Below the pieces are notes generated by a model. That model saw only the letters and a list, made by a program, of their open reading frames with translations, ran no database searches and was not told the origin of the DNA. This document shows, in pieces, positions 50,760-59,825 of a stretch of DNA of 64,000 nt; positions within the stretch are counted from its first letter, which is position 1, and the number at the start of each line of letters is the position of its first letter. A program made the translations under genes and the position numbers. This DNA is from an uncultured bacterium (GTDB taxonomy: Bacteria; Actinomycetota; Coriobacteriia; Coriobacteriales; Coriobacteriaceae): assembly GCA_958349055.1 (NCBI GenBank), contig CATWBO010000001.1, forward strand, positions 62,001 through 126,000, written 5' to 3'.

Positions 50760-51413
50760 CTACTTGTCGTCGGCCGCCGCCTTGGCCTCATTGAGGTAGC
50801 TATAGAAGCTGTACTTGGAGATGCCAAAGAACTCGCAGGCGCGCTCGCTCGACTTGGAAATGAGGAAGGCGCCGCGACGGTCGAGGTAGCCAATGGCGCG
50901 AATGCGCTCATCTTTGGTCATGAGCGCCGCGGGCTTGCCCACAAACTGCTCGCACTCGTGCAACAGGTCCTCGAGCAGGTCGCCGATGTTTTTGGTAATG
51001 GGCTCGGGCTCGGTGTAGCCCGTGCCGCCGGTGCCGGTAAAGGCGTCGAGCGAACGCTCAAAAGCCTTCATAAGCGTAATGTCAAAGTTGATGCCCAAAA
51101 TGCCGACGGGCTTGCCCTCGTCGTTGCGGATAAAGATGGTCGAGGACTTGAGCAGCTTGCCATCGGCGGTTTTGGTGAGGTATGGCTCGCGGTCGTGCAC
51201 GTTGGTGGTGCCCTCGTGCATGGACTCAAACACAATATGGCTGGGGCCGTCACCCAGTTTGCGCCCGCTGACGTGGCCGTTTTCGATCACTACGATGGAG
51301 TGGTCCACGTCATCGGTCTCCAGATCGTGGACGACGATTTCGCAGTTGGGGCCAAATTGGAGCGCCAGGCCGTGTGCAAGACGCTTGTAGAACTCAATCT
51401 GTGCGGGGGTCAT
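50760..51413 (-). CDS. YheO/DauR-like PAS-HTH transcriptional regulator
   Basis: This 217-residue protein has a YheO-like PAS domain (residues 5-115; EIVVHDLETDDVDHSIVVIENG) and a C-terminal helix-turn-helix (ERACEFFGISKYSFYSYLNEA). It is paralogous to the regulator at 34125. It is divergent from dpaL across 277 bases that hold two matching palindromes, its likely operators. DauR of this family controls D-amino-acid catabolism; here control of the second purine block is likely. Confidence 0.9.
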   Translation of the reverse strand: MTPAQIEFYKRLAHGLALQFGPNCEIVVHDLETDDVDHSIVVIENGHVSGRKLGDGPSHIVFESMHEGTTNVHDREPYLTKTADGKLLKSSTIFIRNDEGKPVGILGINFDITLMKAFERSLDAFTGTGGTGYTEPEPITKNIGDLLEDLLHECEQFVGKPAALMTKDERIRAIGYLDRRGAFLISKSSERACEFFGISKYSFYSYLNEAKAAADDK

Positions 51414-51532
51414 GGGTGCCTTCCTAAAAATTAGTTTGGGCTCACTGTGCCATAAACCCCACTTGTTCGCAAATAACGAAAGCGTCGCTGTGTTATGTGA
51501 CCGTTCGGCGGCGAAAAGGTACCGATTACGGC

Positions 51533-51598
51533 AACAAACAATTTGTTAGGTTTTCCAATCAAAAAGTGTGATAGAACAGTGCTAACAAACTTTTTGTT
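51533..51598. promoter_or_regulatory. Two 15-base palindromic operators before dpaL
   Basis: AACAAACAATTTGTT (51533-51547) and AACAAACTTTTTGTT (51584-51598) share the plan AACAAA-CNN-TTTGTT and lie 51 bases apart, about five helical turns. TTTGTTAG/CTAACAAA extends the symmetry between the copies. They probably bind the divergent PAS-HTH regulator. Confidence 0.7.
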
Positions 51599-51690
51599 TG
51601 GCATCCACATAAAAGTTCAGCCGTGTGAATGGGATCGGGCTGAAACGCGTATGCGGGGGCCGGCAAGAGAGAACTTAAGGAGTTCACCGT

Positions 51691-52905
51691 ATGGCCGATA
51701 AGATCCAGTGGGCGGGCAACACGATGCCCAAGAGCGATGACAAGCACTTGGGAATCATGAGCCTCGACCACGTGAAGAAGGCCCGCGCCTTCCACCAGTC
51801 GTTCCCCCAGTACACCGTCACTCCGCTTGCCCGCCTGGATGGCCAGGCCGCGCGCCTGGGCCTGTCCAACCTGTGCGTTAAGGACGAGAGCTATCGCTTT
51901 GGCCTCAACGCCTTTAAGGTCCTGGGCGGTTCGTTTGCCATGGCCAACTACATTGCCGACGAGACCGGCAAGGACGTTGCCGAGTGCACCTTCGATTATC
52001 TGACCTCCGATCAGCTTGCCAAGGACTTTGGCCAGGCTACCTTCTTTACCGCCACCGACGGCAACCATGGCCGCGGCGTGGCATGGGCTGCAAACAAGCT
52101 GGGCCAGAAGGCCGTCGTGCACATGCCCAAGGGTTCCACCAAGCCACGCTTCGATAACATCGCCGCCGAGGGCGCCACGGTGACCATCGAAGAGGTCAAC
52201 TACGACGAGTGCGTGCGCATGGCCGCCGCCGAGGCCGATGCCTGCGAGCGCGGCGTCATCGTTCAGGACACCGCCTGGGAGGGCTACGAGAAGATCCCGT
52301 CCTGGATCATGGAGGGCTACGGCACCATGGCTTCCGAGGCTGCCGAGCAGCTGCGCGAGATGGCCATCAACCGCCCGACGCACGTGTTTGTCCAGGCTGG
52401 CGTGGGTTCGCTCGCCGGCGCCGTGGTGGGCTACTTCACCAACCTGTATCCCGATAACCCGCCCACCTTCGTCGTGGTCGAGTGCGCGCCTGCCGCCTGC
52501 CTGTACAAGGGCGCTGCCGCCGGCGACGGCGACCCGCGCATCGTGGACGGCGACATGCCCTCCATCATGGCCGGCCTGTGCTGCGGCGAGCCCAACATCT
52601 TGGGCTGGGATATCCTGCGCAACCACACCACCGCCTTCGTGTCCTGCCCCGACTGGGTCACCGCTCGCGGCATGCGCACCCTGGGCGCTCCCGAGAAGGG
52701 CGACCCGCGCGTCATCTCCGGCGAGTCCGGCGCGGTGACCACCGGCCTGGTCGAGACCCTCATGCTTGATCCCGAGTATGCCGAGCTCAAGGAGCTCATC
52801 GGCCTGGACAAGACGAGCTCCGTGCTCTGCTTCTCCACCGAGGGCGACACCGATCCGGATCAGTACCGTCGCATCGTCTGGGAGGGCGAGTATCCGACCT
52901 GCTAG
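51691..52905 (+). CDS. dpaL: Diaminopropionate ammonia-lyase
   Basis: This 404-residue PLP enzyme (YgeX) splits 2,3-diaminopropionate to pyruvate and two ammonia. The PLP lysine is Lys76 in SYRFGLNAFKVLGGSF; TATDGNHGRGVAW and the GVGSLAGAV phosphate loop are present. In gut anaerobic purine degradation it is thought to process a late ring-opened product. It begins the second purine block. The AAGGAG site precedes the ATG. Confidence 0.95.
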   Translation: MADKIQWAGNTMPKSDDKHLGIMSLDHVKKARAFHQSFPQYTVTPLARLDGQAARLGLSNLCVKDESYRFGLNAFKVLGGSFAMANYIADETGKDVAECTFDYLTSDQLAKDFGQATFFTATDGNHGRGVAWAANKLGQKAVVHMPKGSTKPRFDNIAAEGATVTIEEVNYDECVRMAAAEADACERGVIVQDTAWEGYEKIPSWIMEGYGTMASEAAEQLREMAINRPTHVFVQAGVGSLAGAVVGYFTNLYPDNPPTFVVVECAPAACLYKGAAAGDGDPRIVDGDMPSIMAGLCCGEPNILGWDILRNHTTAFVSCPDWVTARGMRTLGAPEKGDPRVISGESGAVTTGLVETLMLDPEYAELKELIGLDKTSSVLCFSTEGDTDPDQYRRIVWEGEYPTC

Positions 52906-52920
52906 CAGACTGACCTGTCC

Positions 52921-53038
52921 GGAGGCAGCCGGAGGACTTTACTCCCTGCTCGGACAGTCCTGCTCGCACGGAGAGCACATTAAGTGCTCTCCGGCTCGTG
53001 CGGAACTCGCGACGGAGCAAAGTCCTCCGTCCGCCTCC
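52921..53038 (+). ncRNA. Candidate structured RNA element between dpaL and ygeY
   Basis: Nested arms pair GGAGGC (52921-52926) with GCCTCC (53033-53038), a 15-base arm (52931-52945) with 53014-53028 with one mismatch, CGCAC (52965-52969) with GTGCG (52998-53002), and GGAGAGCAC (52970-52978) with GTGCTCTCC (52984-52992). No T tract follows, so it is not a simple terminator. It may be a cis-regulatory or mRNA-processing element, or a mobile palindromic repeat. Confidence 0.6.
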
Positions 53039-53142
53039 TATGGTTACTTGCTTGTGGGGTGCTCGACCTCACGCTGCTTGGCACAAGTGATCTATCTGAA
53101 ATATCTACCTGTAGGTAAACCCTTGTAGAAAGGTTGACTGTT

Positions 53143-54528
53143 ATGACTAAAGAACTCGATTTTGATGCCATTAAGGCTGCTGCGGAGTCTCACCGTGCTG
53201 ATATGACTCGCTTCCTGCGCGCCATGATCTCTCACCCCTCTGAGTCCTGCGAGGAGGGTGAGGTTGTTGCCTGCATCAAGGCCGAGATGGAGAGCCTTGG
53301 CTATGACGAGGTCAAGGTCGACGGCCTGGGCAACGTTATGGGCTTTATGGGCGAGGGCGACAAGATCATCGCCATCGACTCCCACATCGACACCGTCGGT
53401 ATCGGCAACATCGAGAACTGGGACGCCGATCCCTATGAGGGCTACGAGACCGACGAGATCATCTACGGCCGCGGCGGCTCCGACCAGGAGGGTGGCATGG
53501 CTTCTGCTACCTACGCTGCCAAGATGATGAAGGACATGGGCCTCATCCCCGAGGGCTACAAGATCATGGTCGTCGGCACCGTCCAGGAAGAGGACTGCGA
53601 CGGCATGTGCTGGCAGTACATCTACAACAAGGACGGCATTAAGCCCGAGTTCGTCATTTCCACCGAGCCCACCGACGGCGGCATCTATCGCGGTCACCGC
53701 GGCCGCATGGAGATCCGCGTCGACGTTCACGGCACCTCCTGCCACGGCTCCGCTCCCGACCGCGGCGACAACGCCATTTACAAGATGGCCGACATCATCG
53801 CCGACGTCCGCGCCCTCAACAACAACGGCTGCGACGAGTCGACCGACATCAAGGGCCTCGTCAAGATGCTCGACCCCAAGTACAACCCCGAGCACTTCGA
53901 GGATGCCCGCTTCCTGGGCCGCGGCACCTGCACCGTCAGCCAGATCTTCTACACCAGCCCCAGCCGCTGCGCTGTCGCTGACTCCTGCGCCATCTCCATC
54001 GACCGTCGCATGACCGCCGGCGAGACCTGGGAGTCCTGCCTGGATGAGATCCGCAACCTGCCGGCCGCCAAGAAGTACGGCGACGACGTGAAGGTCTCCA
54101 TGTACATGTACGACCGTCCGTCCTGGACCGGCGAGGTCTACGAGACCGAGGCTTACTTCCCCACGTGGATCAACAAGGAGACCGCTCCGCACGTCAAGGC
54201 TCTCGTCGACGCTCACAAGGCCATGTTCGGTGACGAGCGCATCGGCTGCGAGCCCAGCATGGACAAGCGCACCGGTCGCCCGCTGTGCGACAAGTGGACC
54301 TTCTCCACGAACTGCGTCTCCATCCAGGGCCGCTATGGCATCCCCTGCGTCGGCTTTGGCCCGGGTGCCGAGTCTCAGGCTCACGCTCCCAACGAGGTCA
54401 CCTACAAGGACGACCTGGTCACCGCTGCCGCCATGTATGTGGCTGCCCTGAACCTCTACGATCCGAGCCAGGCCGATGGCGACGCCACCGTGTTCCGCGC
54501 CGGTCTGACCAACAACAAGATCGATTAG
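53143..54528 (+). CDS. ygeY: YgeY-family metallohydrolase
   Basis: This 461-residue M20-type peptidase/deacylase has the metal motifs AIDSHIDTVG and GRGGSDQEGGM, EEDCDG and the late AHAPNEVTYKDDL. It is the 'selenium metabolism hydrolase' YgeY, always beside ygeW and dpaL. It probably hydrolyses an N-carbamoyl or ureido intermediate of purine breakdown. The ATG at 53143 has GAAAGG nine bases ahead; a TTG at 53134 is less likely. Confidence 0.92.
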   Translation: MTKELDFDAIKAAAESHRADMTRFLRAMISHPSESCEEGEVVACIKAEMESLGYDEVKVDGLGNVMGFMGEGDKIIAIDSHIDTVGIGNIENWDADPYEGYETDEIIYGRGGSDQEGGMASATYAAKMMKDMGLIPEGYKIMVVGTVQEEDCDGMCWQYIYNKDGIKPEFVISTEPTDGGIYRGHRGRMEIRVDVHGTSCHGSAPDRGDNAIYKMADIIADVRALNNNGCDESTDIKGLVKMLDPKYNPEHFEDARFLGRGTCTVSQIFYTSPSRCAVADSCAISIDRRMTAGETWESCLDEIRNLPAAKKYGDDVKVSMYMYDRPSWTGEVYETEAYFPTWINKETAPHVKALVDAHKAMFGDERIGCEPSMDKRTGRPLCDKWTFSTNCVSIQGRYGIPCVGFGPGAESQAHAPNEVTYKDDLVTAAAMYVAALNLYDPSQADGDATVFRAGLTNNKID

Positions 54529-54550
54529 TCCCATTCCTCGATCTTGTTGA

Positions 54551-54575
54551 GCCGGGGACAGCTCGTGTCCCCGGC
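54551..54575. repeat. REP-like hairpin between ygeY and ygeW
   Basis: A ten-base-pair perfect stem GCCGGGGACA (54551-54560) with TGTCCCCGGC (54566-54575) has a five-base loop and no T tract. Its GGGGACA core recalls other short repeats in the window. The surrounding 201-base gap shows no gene. Confidence 0.65.
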
Positions 54576-54729
54576 ACCCCCTGTTGACTTGGGGCCCGCG
54601 GTCGTTATCTCCCATGCTTCCTCAACGGTAGCGGGTCCTCGTCATAGTGCTCTGCATGTTCTAGCCACACGCGCATGCCGGAGCACATCTACTCATTGCA
54701 ATCGTTTCATCTTTGGAAAGGATATTTAC

Positions 54730-55932
54730 ATGGACGCCAAGTTTACCGAGCTCGTCGAGCAGCTGAACGGCCTCGATTTTAAGGGCATGTACGGCAGCGA
54801 CTTCCTGCACACCTGGGATAAGACCACCGATGAGCTCAAGGCGCTCTACATCGTCGCCGACGCTCTGCGCGAGCTGCGCGAGAACAACGTTTCGTCCAAG
54901 ATCTTCGATTCGGGTCTGGCCGTCTCCCTGTTCCGTGACAACTCCACCCGTACGCGCTTCTCCTTCTCTAAGGCAGCCAACCTGCTCGGTCTTGAGCTGC
55001 AGGACCTGGACGAGAAGAAGTCCCAGATCGCTCACGGCGAGACCGTCCGCGAGACCGCTACCATGATCTCCTTCATGGCCGACGTCATCGGCATCCGCGA
55101 CGACATGTACATCGGCAAGGGCGACGCCTACATGGCCGAGGTCTCCGAGTCTGTCCAGCAGGCCTACGAGGACGGCGTTCTGGATCACCGTCCCACGCTC
55201 ATCTCCCTGCAGTCCGACTCCGATCACCCCACGCAGTCTTCTGCCGACATGCTCTACCTCATCAACGAGTTTGGCGGTCTTGAGAACCTCAAGGGCAAAA
55301 AGGTTGCCGTCACCTGGGCCTACTCGCCCTCTTACGGCAAGCCGCTGTCCTGCCCGCAGTCGCTGATCAGCCTGCTGCCCCGTTTTGGCATGGACGTCAC
55401 CTTGGCCCACCCCGAGGGCTACGACCTCATGCCCGAGGTCGTCGAGCGCGCCAAGGGTTATGCCGCCGAGTCCGGCACCACCTTTAAGCAGGTCAACACC
55501 ATGGCCGAGGCCTTCGAGGGCGCCGACATCGTGATCCCGAAGAGCTGGGCTCCGTTTGCCGCCATGGAGAAGCGCACCAACCTGTACGCCGAGGGCGACG
55601 ACGCCGGCATCGCTGCACTCGAGAAGGAGCTGCTCGCTCAGAACGCCACGCATCAGGATTGGTGCTCCACGACCGAGCTCATGGAGAAGACCGCCAACGG
55701 CCAGGACACCATCTTTATGCATCCGCTGCCTGCCGACATCTCCGGTGTCTCTTGCGAGCACGGCGAGGTCAACGCCGACGTCTTCGACATGCACCGCGTG
55801 GGCATGTACAAGGAGGCCAGCTACAAGCCGTACGCCATCGCAGCCATGATGTTCCTGCAGAAGGTTGCCGATCCCGCCGCTACCCTCAAGGCCCTCGACG
55901 AGCGCAACACCGCCCGTTGGTTCCAGGCCTAA
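54730..55932 (+). CDS. ygeW: Knotted carbamoyltransferase YgeW
   Basis: This 400-residue protein belongs to the aspartate/ornithine carbamoyltransferase superfamily. It carries the carbamoyl-phosphate loop in FRDNSTRTRFSFSKA, SLQSDSDHPTQSSAD and the C-terminal HPLPADISGVSC region. YgeW-type enzymes are thought to work toward carbamoyl phosphate (ATP formation) from a ureido intermediate. GGAAAGG precedes the ATG; the longer open frame is not the gene. Confidence 0.94.
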   Translation: MDAKFTELVEQLNGLDFKGMYGSDFLHTWDKTTDELKALYIVADALRELRENNVSSKIFDSGLAVSLFRDNSTRTRFSFSKAANLLGLELQDLDEKKSQIAHGETVRETATMISFMADVIGIRDDMYIGKGDAYMAEVSESVQQAYEDGVLDHRPTLISLQSDSDHPTQSSADMLYLINEFGGLENLKGKKVAVTWAYSPSYGKPLSCPQSLISLLPRFGMDVTLAHPEGYDLMPEVVERAKGYAAESGTTFKQVNTMAEAFEGADIVIPKSWAPFAAMEKRTNLYAEGDDAGIAALEKELLAQNATHQDWCSTTELMEKTANGQDTIFMHPLPADISGVSCEHGEVNADVFDMHRVGMYKEASYKPYAIAAMMFLQKVADPAATLKALDERNTARWFQA

Positions 55933-55955
55933 AGCTGGGTTGAGGTAAGCCATGT

Positions 55956-55994
55956 AAAGGGGGCGCTCTGCCAACCGGCGGGGTGCCCCTTTTT
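55956..55994 (+). terminator. Terminator after ygeW
   Basis: AAAGGGGGC (from 55956) pairs with GCCCCTTT (from 55985) with one bulged G, and the stem runs into a T tract (55990-55994). It separates dpaL-ygeY-ygeW from the maturation genes. Confidence 0.82.
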
Positions 55995-56082
55995 GCATCG
56001 TGGGCGTGCGGGATAAGCGCTTTCGATGTAGATGCCCCGCGACGCGAGTTATGGGTACGATGGTTTCAGGGGAGGTATCGCC

Positions 56083-56697
56083 ATGAAACTTGGTTGCGTC
56101 ATTATGGCTTCGGGCGAGGGCAAGCGATTTGGCTCTAACAAGATGCTCGCCGATATCTATGGCGAGCCGCTGATTGCCCGGACCATTGATTCGGTTCCCC
56201 GGGGCTTTGACGTTGTGGTTTCGACGCGTTGGCCCGAGGTCGCTCAGATTTGTGATGACAAGCATTGCCCGTGCGTGCTGCACGATGGCGAGCTGCGCAG
56301 CGAAAGCGTCCGTGCGGGCCTTTCGTGGGGAGTCGAACGTAACTGGAAAGGTTGCCTCTTTTTGCCGGGCGACCAGCCGCTCGTGAGTTCGGATTCTTTT
56401 GAGGCTATGGTTCGTGCATTTGACGAGCGTGGCCGCAAGCATCCGGTGCGCCTTGCGTGCAACGGTGAGCCTTCGAGCCCGGTGATCTTTCCGGCGGAAC
56501 TGTTCGATGCACTTATGTGTCTTGAGGGTAAGGACGGCGGCGGTTCGATCCTCAAGGACCGTGCCGACGTGGTGCTGGTCGAGGCGCGTGCCTACGAGCT
56601 GTGGGACGTCGATACCGTCAAGGGACAGCGACGCATAACGGAGCATATCGCCGCCTGCTCGTATTTTGATCGCGTGGCCAACTGCATCAATCAATAA
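56083..56697 (+). CDS. MocA/YgfJ-like molybdenum cofactor nucleotidyltransferase
   Basis: This 204-residue nucleotidyltransferase has the N-terminal GCVIMASGEGKRFGSNK loop, GDQPLVS with the metal-binding Asp, and GGSILKD. MocA adds a cytidine to molybdopterin, needed by xanthine-dehydrogenase-type enzymes. The ATG at 56083 has GGGGAGG seven bases ahead; a GTG/ATG further upstream lacks one. It lies nine bases before hyuA. Confidence 0.88.
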   Translation: MKLGCVIMASGEGKRFGSNKMLADIYGEPLIARTIDSVPRGFDVVVSTRWPEVAQICDDKHCPCVLHDGELRSESVRAGLSWGVERNWKGCLFLPGDQPLVSSDSFEAMVRAFDERGRKHPVRLACNGEPSSPVIFPAELFDALMCLEGKDGGGSILKDRADVVLVEARAYELWDVDTVKGQRRITEHIAACSYFDRVANCINQ

Positions 56698-56706
56698 GGA
56701 GCAATT

Positions 56707-58074
56707 ATGATCATCATCAAAAACGGCGCACTCGTGACGCCCCAGGGGCTTCGCCGCGCCGATCTTGCCATGGATGGCGATAAGATCGTGCGGATTGCCG
56801 CGGCGATTGAGCCGGCCGAGGGCGATACCGTCGAGGATGCTGCGGGCTGCTGGGTGTTCCCGGGCTTTATCGATGGGCACACGCACATGCAGTGCTGGAC
56901 CGGCATGGATTGGACAGCCGATAGCTTTGAGACCGGCACGCGCGCGGCTGCCTGCGGCGGCACGACGACCATTGTGGACTACGCGACGGCCGATCGCGGC
57001 GTGACCATGCCCGATGCCTTGGCCGAGTGGCATCATCGCGCCGACGGCACCTGCACCGCCAACTATGCCTTCCATATGGCGCTTGCCGAGTGGAATGAGC
57101 GCAACCGCGCCGATCTTTCGGCCATGCGCGAGGCGGGCGTGTCGTCGTTTAAGACCTACTTTGCCTACGACCATCTGCGCCTGGACGATGCCGAGACGCT
57201 CGAGGTGCTGGAGGAGCTCAAGCGCGTGGGCGGTATCCTGTGCGTGCATTGCGAGAACGGCACGTTGGTCAACGCGCTGCAGAAGCGCGTGTTTGAGCAG
57301 GGTATCCACGGGCCCGAGGGCCATGCGCTCAGCCGTCCGGACGTGTGTGAGGCCGAGGCCGTGAGCCGCCTGCTGTATCTGGCGCACTTGGCCGGGGACG
57401 CTCCGGTCAACGTGGTGCACCTTTCGACCAAGCTGGGGCTCGAGGCCATTCGCGCTGCCAAAGCGCGCGGGCAGAAGAACATCTATGTCGAGACATGCCC
57501 TCAGTATCTGATGCTCGACGACACCTGCTATCTGGAGCAGGGCGAGGACGGCTTTGCGGGCGCCAAGTACGTGATGAGCCCGCCGCTGCGCCATGCCGGT
57601 GACCGTGCCGCGCTGCGCGAGGCGCTTGTGGCTGGCGAGATCGATACTATTGCGACCGATCATTGCAGCTTTAACCTGCACGGACAAAAGGACCGCGGGC
57701 GCGACGACTTCCGCGCGATTCCCAACGGCGGGCCCGGTGTGGAGCATCGCCCCGTCGCGATCGCTACGAGCTTTGAGGGACAGCTGGGTCCTGAGGATCT
57801 GTGCCGCTTGATGAGCGAGAACCCGGCGCGCGTGTTTGGCATGTATCCGCGCAAGGGCTGTCTTGCCGAGGGCTCCGATGCCGATGTGTGCGTGTGGGAT
57901 CCGTGCGCGCGCTGGACGATCAGCGCCGCGACGCAGCATCAGGCCGTGGACTACACGCCGCTCGAGGGCTTTGAGGCACATGGCCGCGCCAAGGCCGTGT
58001 TTGTGAACGGCGTGCTGGCGGCACGCGACGGCGAGCCCACCGGAGCCCAACCCGGCCGCTACGTGCCCCGCTAA
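56707..58074 (+). CDS. hyuA: D-hydantoinase/dihydropyrimidinase
   Basis: This 455-residue amidohydrolase opens hydantoin or dihydropyrimidine rings. Metal-site residues are His58-x-His60 in GHTHMQ, the carbamylated Lys149 in SSFKTYFAYD, and the Asp of ATDHCSF. In anaerobic urate degradation the HyuA homologue is thought to open a purine-derived ring. AAGGAGCAATT precedes the ATG. It follows mocA in one transcript. Confidence 0.93.
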   Translation: MIIIKNGALVTPQGLRRADLAMDGDKIVRIAAAIEPAEGDTVEDAAGCWVFPGFIDGHTHMQCWTGMDWTADSFETGTRAAACGGTTTIVDYATADRGVTMPDALAEWHHRADGTCTANYAFHMALAEWNERNRADLSAMREAGVSSFKTYFAYDHLRLDDAETLEVLEELKRVGGILCVHCENGTLVNALQKRVFEQGIHGPEGHALSRPDVCEAEAVSRLLYLAHLAGDAPVNVVHLSTKLGLEAIRAAKARGQKNIYVETCPQYLMLDDTCYLEQGEDGFAGAKYVMSPPLRHAGDRAALREALVAGEIDTIATDHCSFNLHGQKDRGRDDFRAIPNGGPGVEHRPVAIATSFEGQLGPEDLCRLMSENPARVFGMYPRKGCLAEGSDADVCVWDPCARWTISAATQHQAVDYTPLEGFEAHGRAKAVFVNGVLAARDGEPTGAQPGRYVPR

Positions 58075-58094
58075 CAGCAAGGATGCCGTGTCCC

Positions 58095-58173
58095 CTCCGC
58101 AGTTGCGGTGAAATACGGACTGTTTGCGGCCATTAGGTGGCCAAACAGTCCGTATTTCACCGCAACTGCGGAG
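58095..58173. repeat. Long perfect hairpin, copy 1 of a palindromic family
   Basis: Two 32-base arms (58095-58126 and 58142-58173) are perfectly complementary around a 15-base loop that can pair further (GCC/GGC). The inner 25 bases of the arms recur in the hairpin at 60887-60953. It lies between the convergent hyuA and yqeC genes and may also terminate transcription. Confidence 0.95.
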
Positions 58174-58184
58174 ACTGGGGCTGG

Positions 58185-58919
58185 CTACTTGAGGTTGGTG
58201 ACGACGACGGGGCGGCCGAGGGCTGTCTCAAAGCGGCCTGCCATAGTCGGGTCGCTGAGCGTGTCGACTTGGTTGAGCATGATGTGGGCATTGTTGAGGT
58301 TCAGCATCTGCAGCTCGGCATTGAGCACCTGGGCGACGTGCTCTGGGGTGGCAGCGTCGGTGGGCTCGCAGCCGCAGCGCTCGCAGAAGAGCTCGGGGCG
58401 GTGGACAACCTCGGCGACGGGCTTGCCCAGCCCCGAGGCGCCGACGACCCAGACAACGTTTGTCGCGGCGGCGGGAATTACCGGCTCCCAGGCGGCATGC
58501 GCCTTGAGCGGGAGTCGCTTGCTGCCATCTGCCTCGGCCAACACATAGTCAAAGCGCTGCGCCAGCTCGTTGAGCGGCTCGGCGGGGGCGGAGAGCTTGC
58601 CTATCTCCGGGTTCAAAACACCCGCCTGGCAGATACTTCCGCGGACAAGTCCCGCGCATGCCTCGCAGGTGCAGCCGGGAACATGTAGGGCCCCCGGCTT
58701 CCAAGGCGCGGCGTCCAGGCGACGGCTCGACCCGTCCCATGGCACGCCGGCGACGGGAAACATGTGCGTGGTGGTGCAGAGGAGCACGCGGCCGCCAGTG
58801 CGCATGAGCTCGAGACCCAGCGTCTTCAGCAGCGTCGACTTGCCGCCGCTGCCGATAATCGCGGTAATGCCCGGCTCGATCTTGAGCGCAGAGGCAAGAT
58901 TGCCGCTAACCGTTTCCAT
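58185..58919 (-). CDS. yqeC: Selenium-dependent hydroxylase accessory protein YqeC
   Basis: This 244-residue protein has an N-terminal P-loop (IIGSGGKSTLLKTLG), a CxxCxxC element (CTCEAC) and FVLAEADGS-type (YVLAEADGSKRLPLKA) motif typical of YqeC. It is needed for selenium-containing molybdenum hydroxylases, probably for selenium or cofactor insertion. It is divergent from yqeB, with a TATAAT-bearing region of 102 bases between them. Confidence 0.9.
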   Translation of the reverse strand: METVSGNLASALKIEPGITAIIGSGGKSTLLKTLGLELMRTGGRVLLCTTTHMFPVAGVPWDGSSRRLDAAPWKPGALHVPGCTCEACAGLVRGSICQAGVLNPEIGKLSAPAEPLNELAQRFDYVLAEADGSKRLPLKAHAAWEPVIPAAATNVVWVVGASGLGKPVAEVVHRPELFCERCGCEPTDAATPEHVAQVLNAELQMLNLNNAHIMLNQVDTLSDPTMAGRFETALGRPVVVTNLK

Positions 58920-59021
58920 CTGGTCACCGCCGTATAATACTGTGATAATAAATAATCATCAGAGTAGCGGCCGAACCGCTTTTGCTCTGCTCAAACCGTA
59001 GCACAGGGAGGTGCCCCGGGA

Positions 59022-59816
59022 ATGCTCGTTTATGTTCGCGGCGCCGGCGATATCGCCACGGGCGTCGCCGCTCGCTTGGTGCGCGCCGGCGTTTCGGTCG
59101 TTATGGCCGATATCGCGGTTCCCACGTGCATCCGCCGCACAATCTGTTTTTGCGAGGCCATTCGCCTGGGCGAGGTCGAGGTCGAAGGCATTCGCGCTCG
59201 CTTGGCACAGACGCCGGCTGAGGCGCTTGAGATTACCGAGGCGGGGGATGTCGCCGTGGTGGTGGACCCCCAGGCCAAGATGCTCGACGAACTGAAACCC
59301 GCGGCTGTGGTCGACGCGATTCTGGCCAAGCGTAACTTGGGCACCACGCGCGACATGGCGCCTGCCGTTATTGCCGTGGGACCGGGCTTCACCGCGCCGG
59401 TTGACTGCGACGCCGTGGTCGAAACCATGCGCGGGCATTTCCTGGGCCGTGTCATTACCCAAGGTTCGCCCCAGCCCAACACGGGCGTGCCGGGCATTAT
59501 CGCTGGCTATGGCAGGGAGCGCGTTATCCACAGCCCCGCCGCCGGTGTGTTTCGGTCCGACCGCGCGATCGGCGACATCGTGAGCGCCGGAGACGTGATT
59601 GGCTACGCGGGCGATACGCCCATGTGCACGCAGATCGATGGCTGTCTGCGCGGGCTTTTGGCGAATGGCGTGCAGGTGACTGAGGGCTTTAAATGCGCCG
59701 ATATCGATCCGCGCGGCGATGCCAGCTATATCAACTACATTTCGGACAAAGCGACGTCGGTCGGCGGCGGTGTGCTCGAGGCACTCGCTATGCTCACCGA
59801 TGTCTTTAGAGGATAG
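59022..59816 (+). CDS. yqeB: Selenium-dependent molybdenum hydroxylase system protein YqeB
   Basis: This 264-residue protein has the N-terminal RGAGDIATGVAARLVRAG dinucleotide-binding loop and GPGFTAPVDCDAVVETMRG, typical of the EF2563/YqeB family. It is a marker of organisms using selenium in a molybdenum hydroxylase. It lies nine bases before xdhC. Confidence 0.9.
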   Translation: MLVYVRGAGDIATGVAARLVRAGVSVVMADIAVPTCIRRTICFCEAIRLGEVEVEGIRARLAQTPAEALEITEAGDVAVVVDPQAKMLDELKPAAVVDAILAKRNLGTTRDMAPAVIAVGPGFTAPVDCDAVVETMRGHFLGRVITQGSPQPNTGVPGIIAGYGRERVIHSPAAGVFRSDRAIGDIVSAGDVIGYAGDTPMCTQIDGCLRGLLANGVQVTEGFKCADIDPRGDASYINYISDKATSVGGGVLEALAMLTDVFRG

Positions 59817-59825
59817 AAGGCGGCA

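Noticed and set aside
54661..58080. A 1139-codon open frame on the minus strand
   Set aside because: It runs antisense to ygeW, mocA and hyuA and has shadow-like composition.
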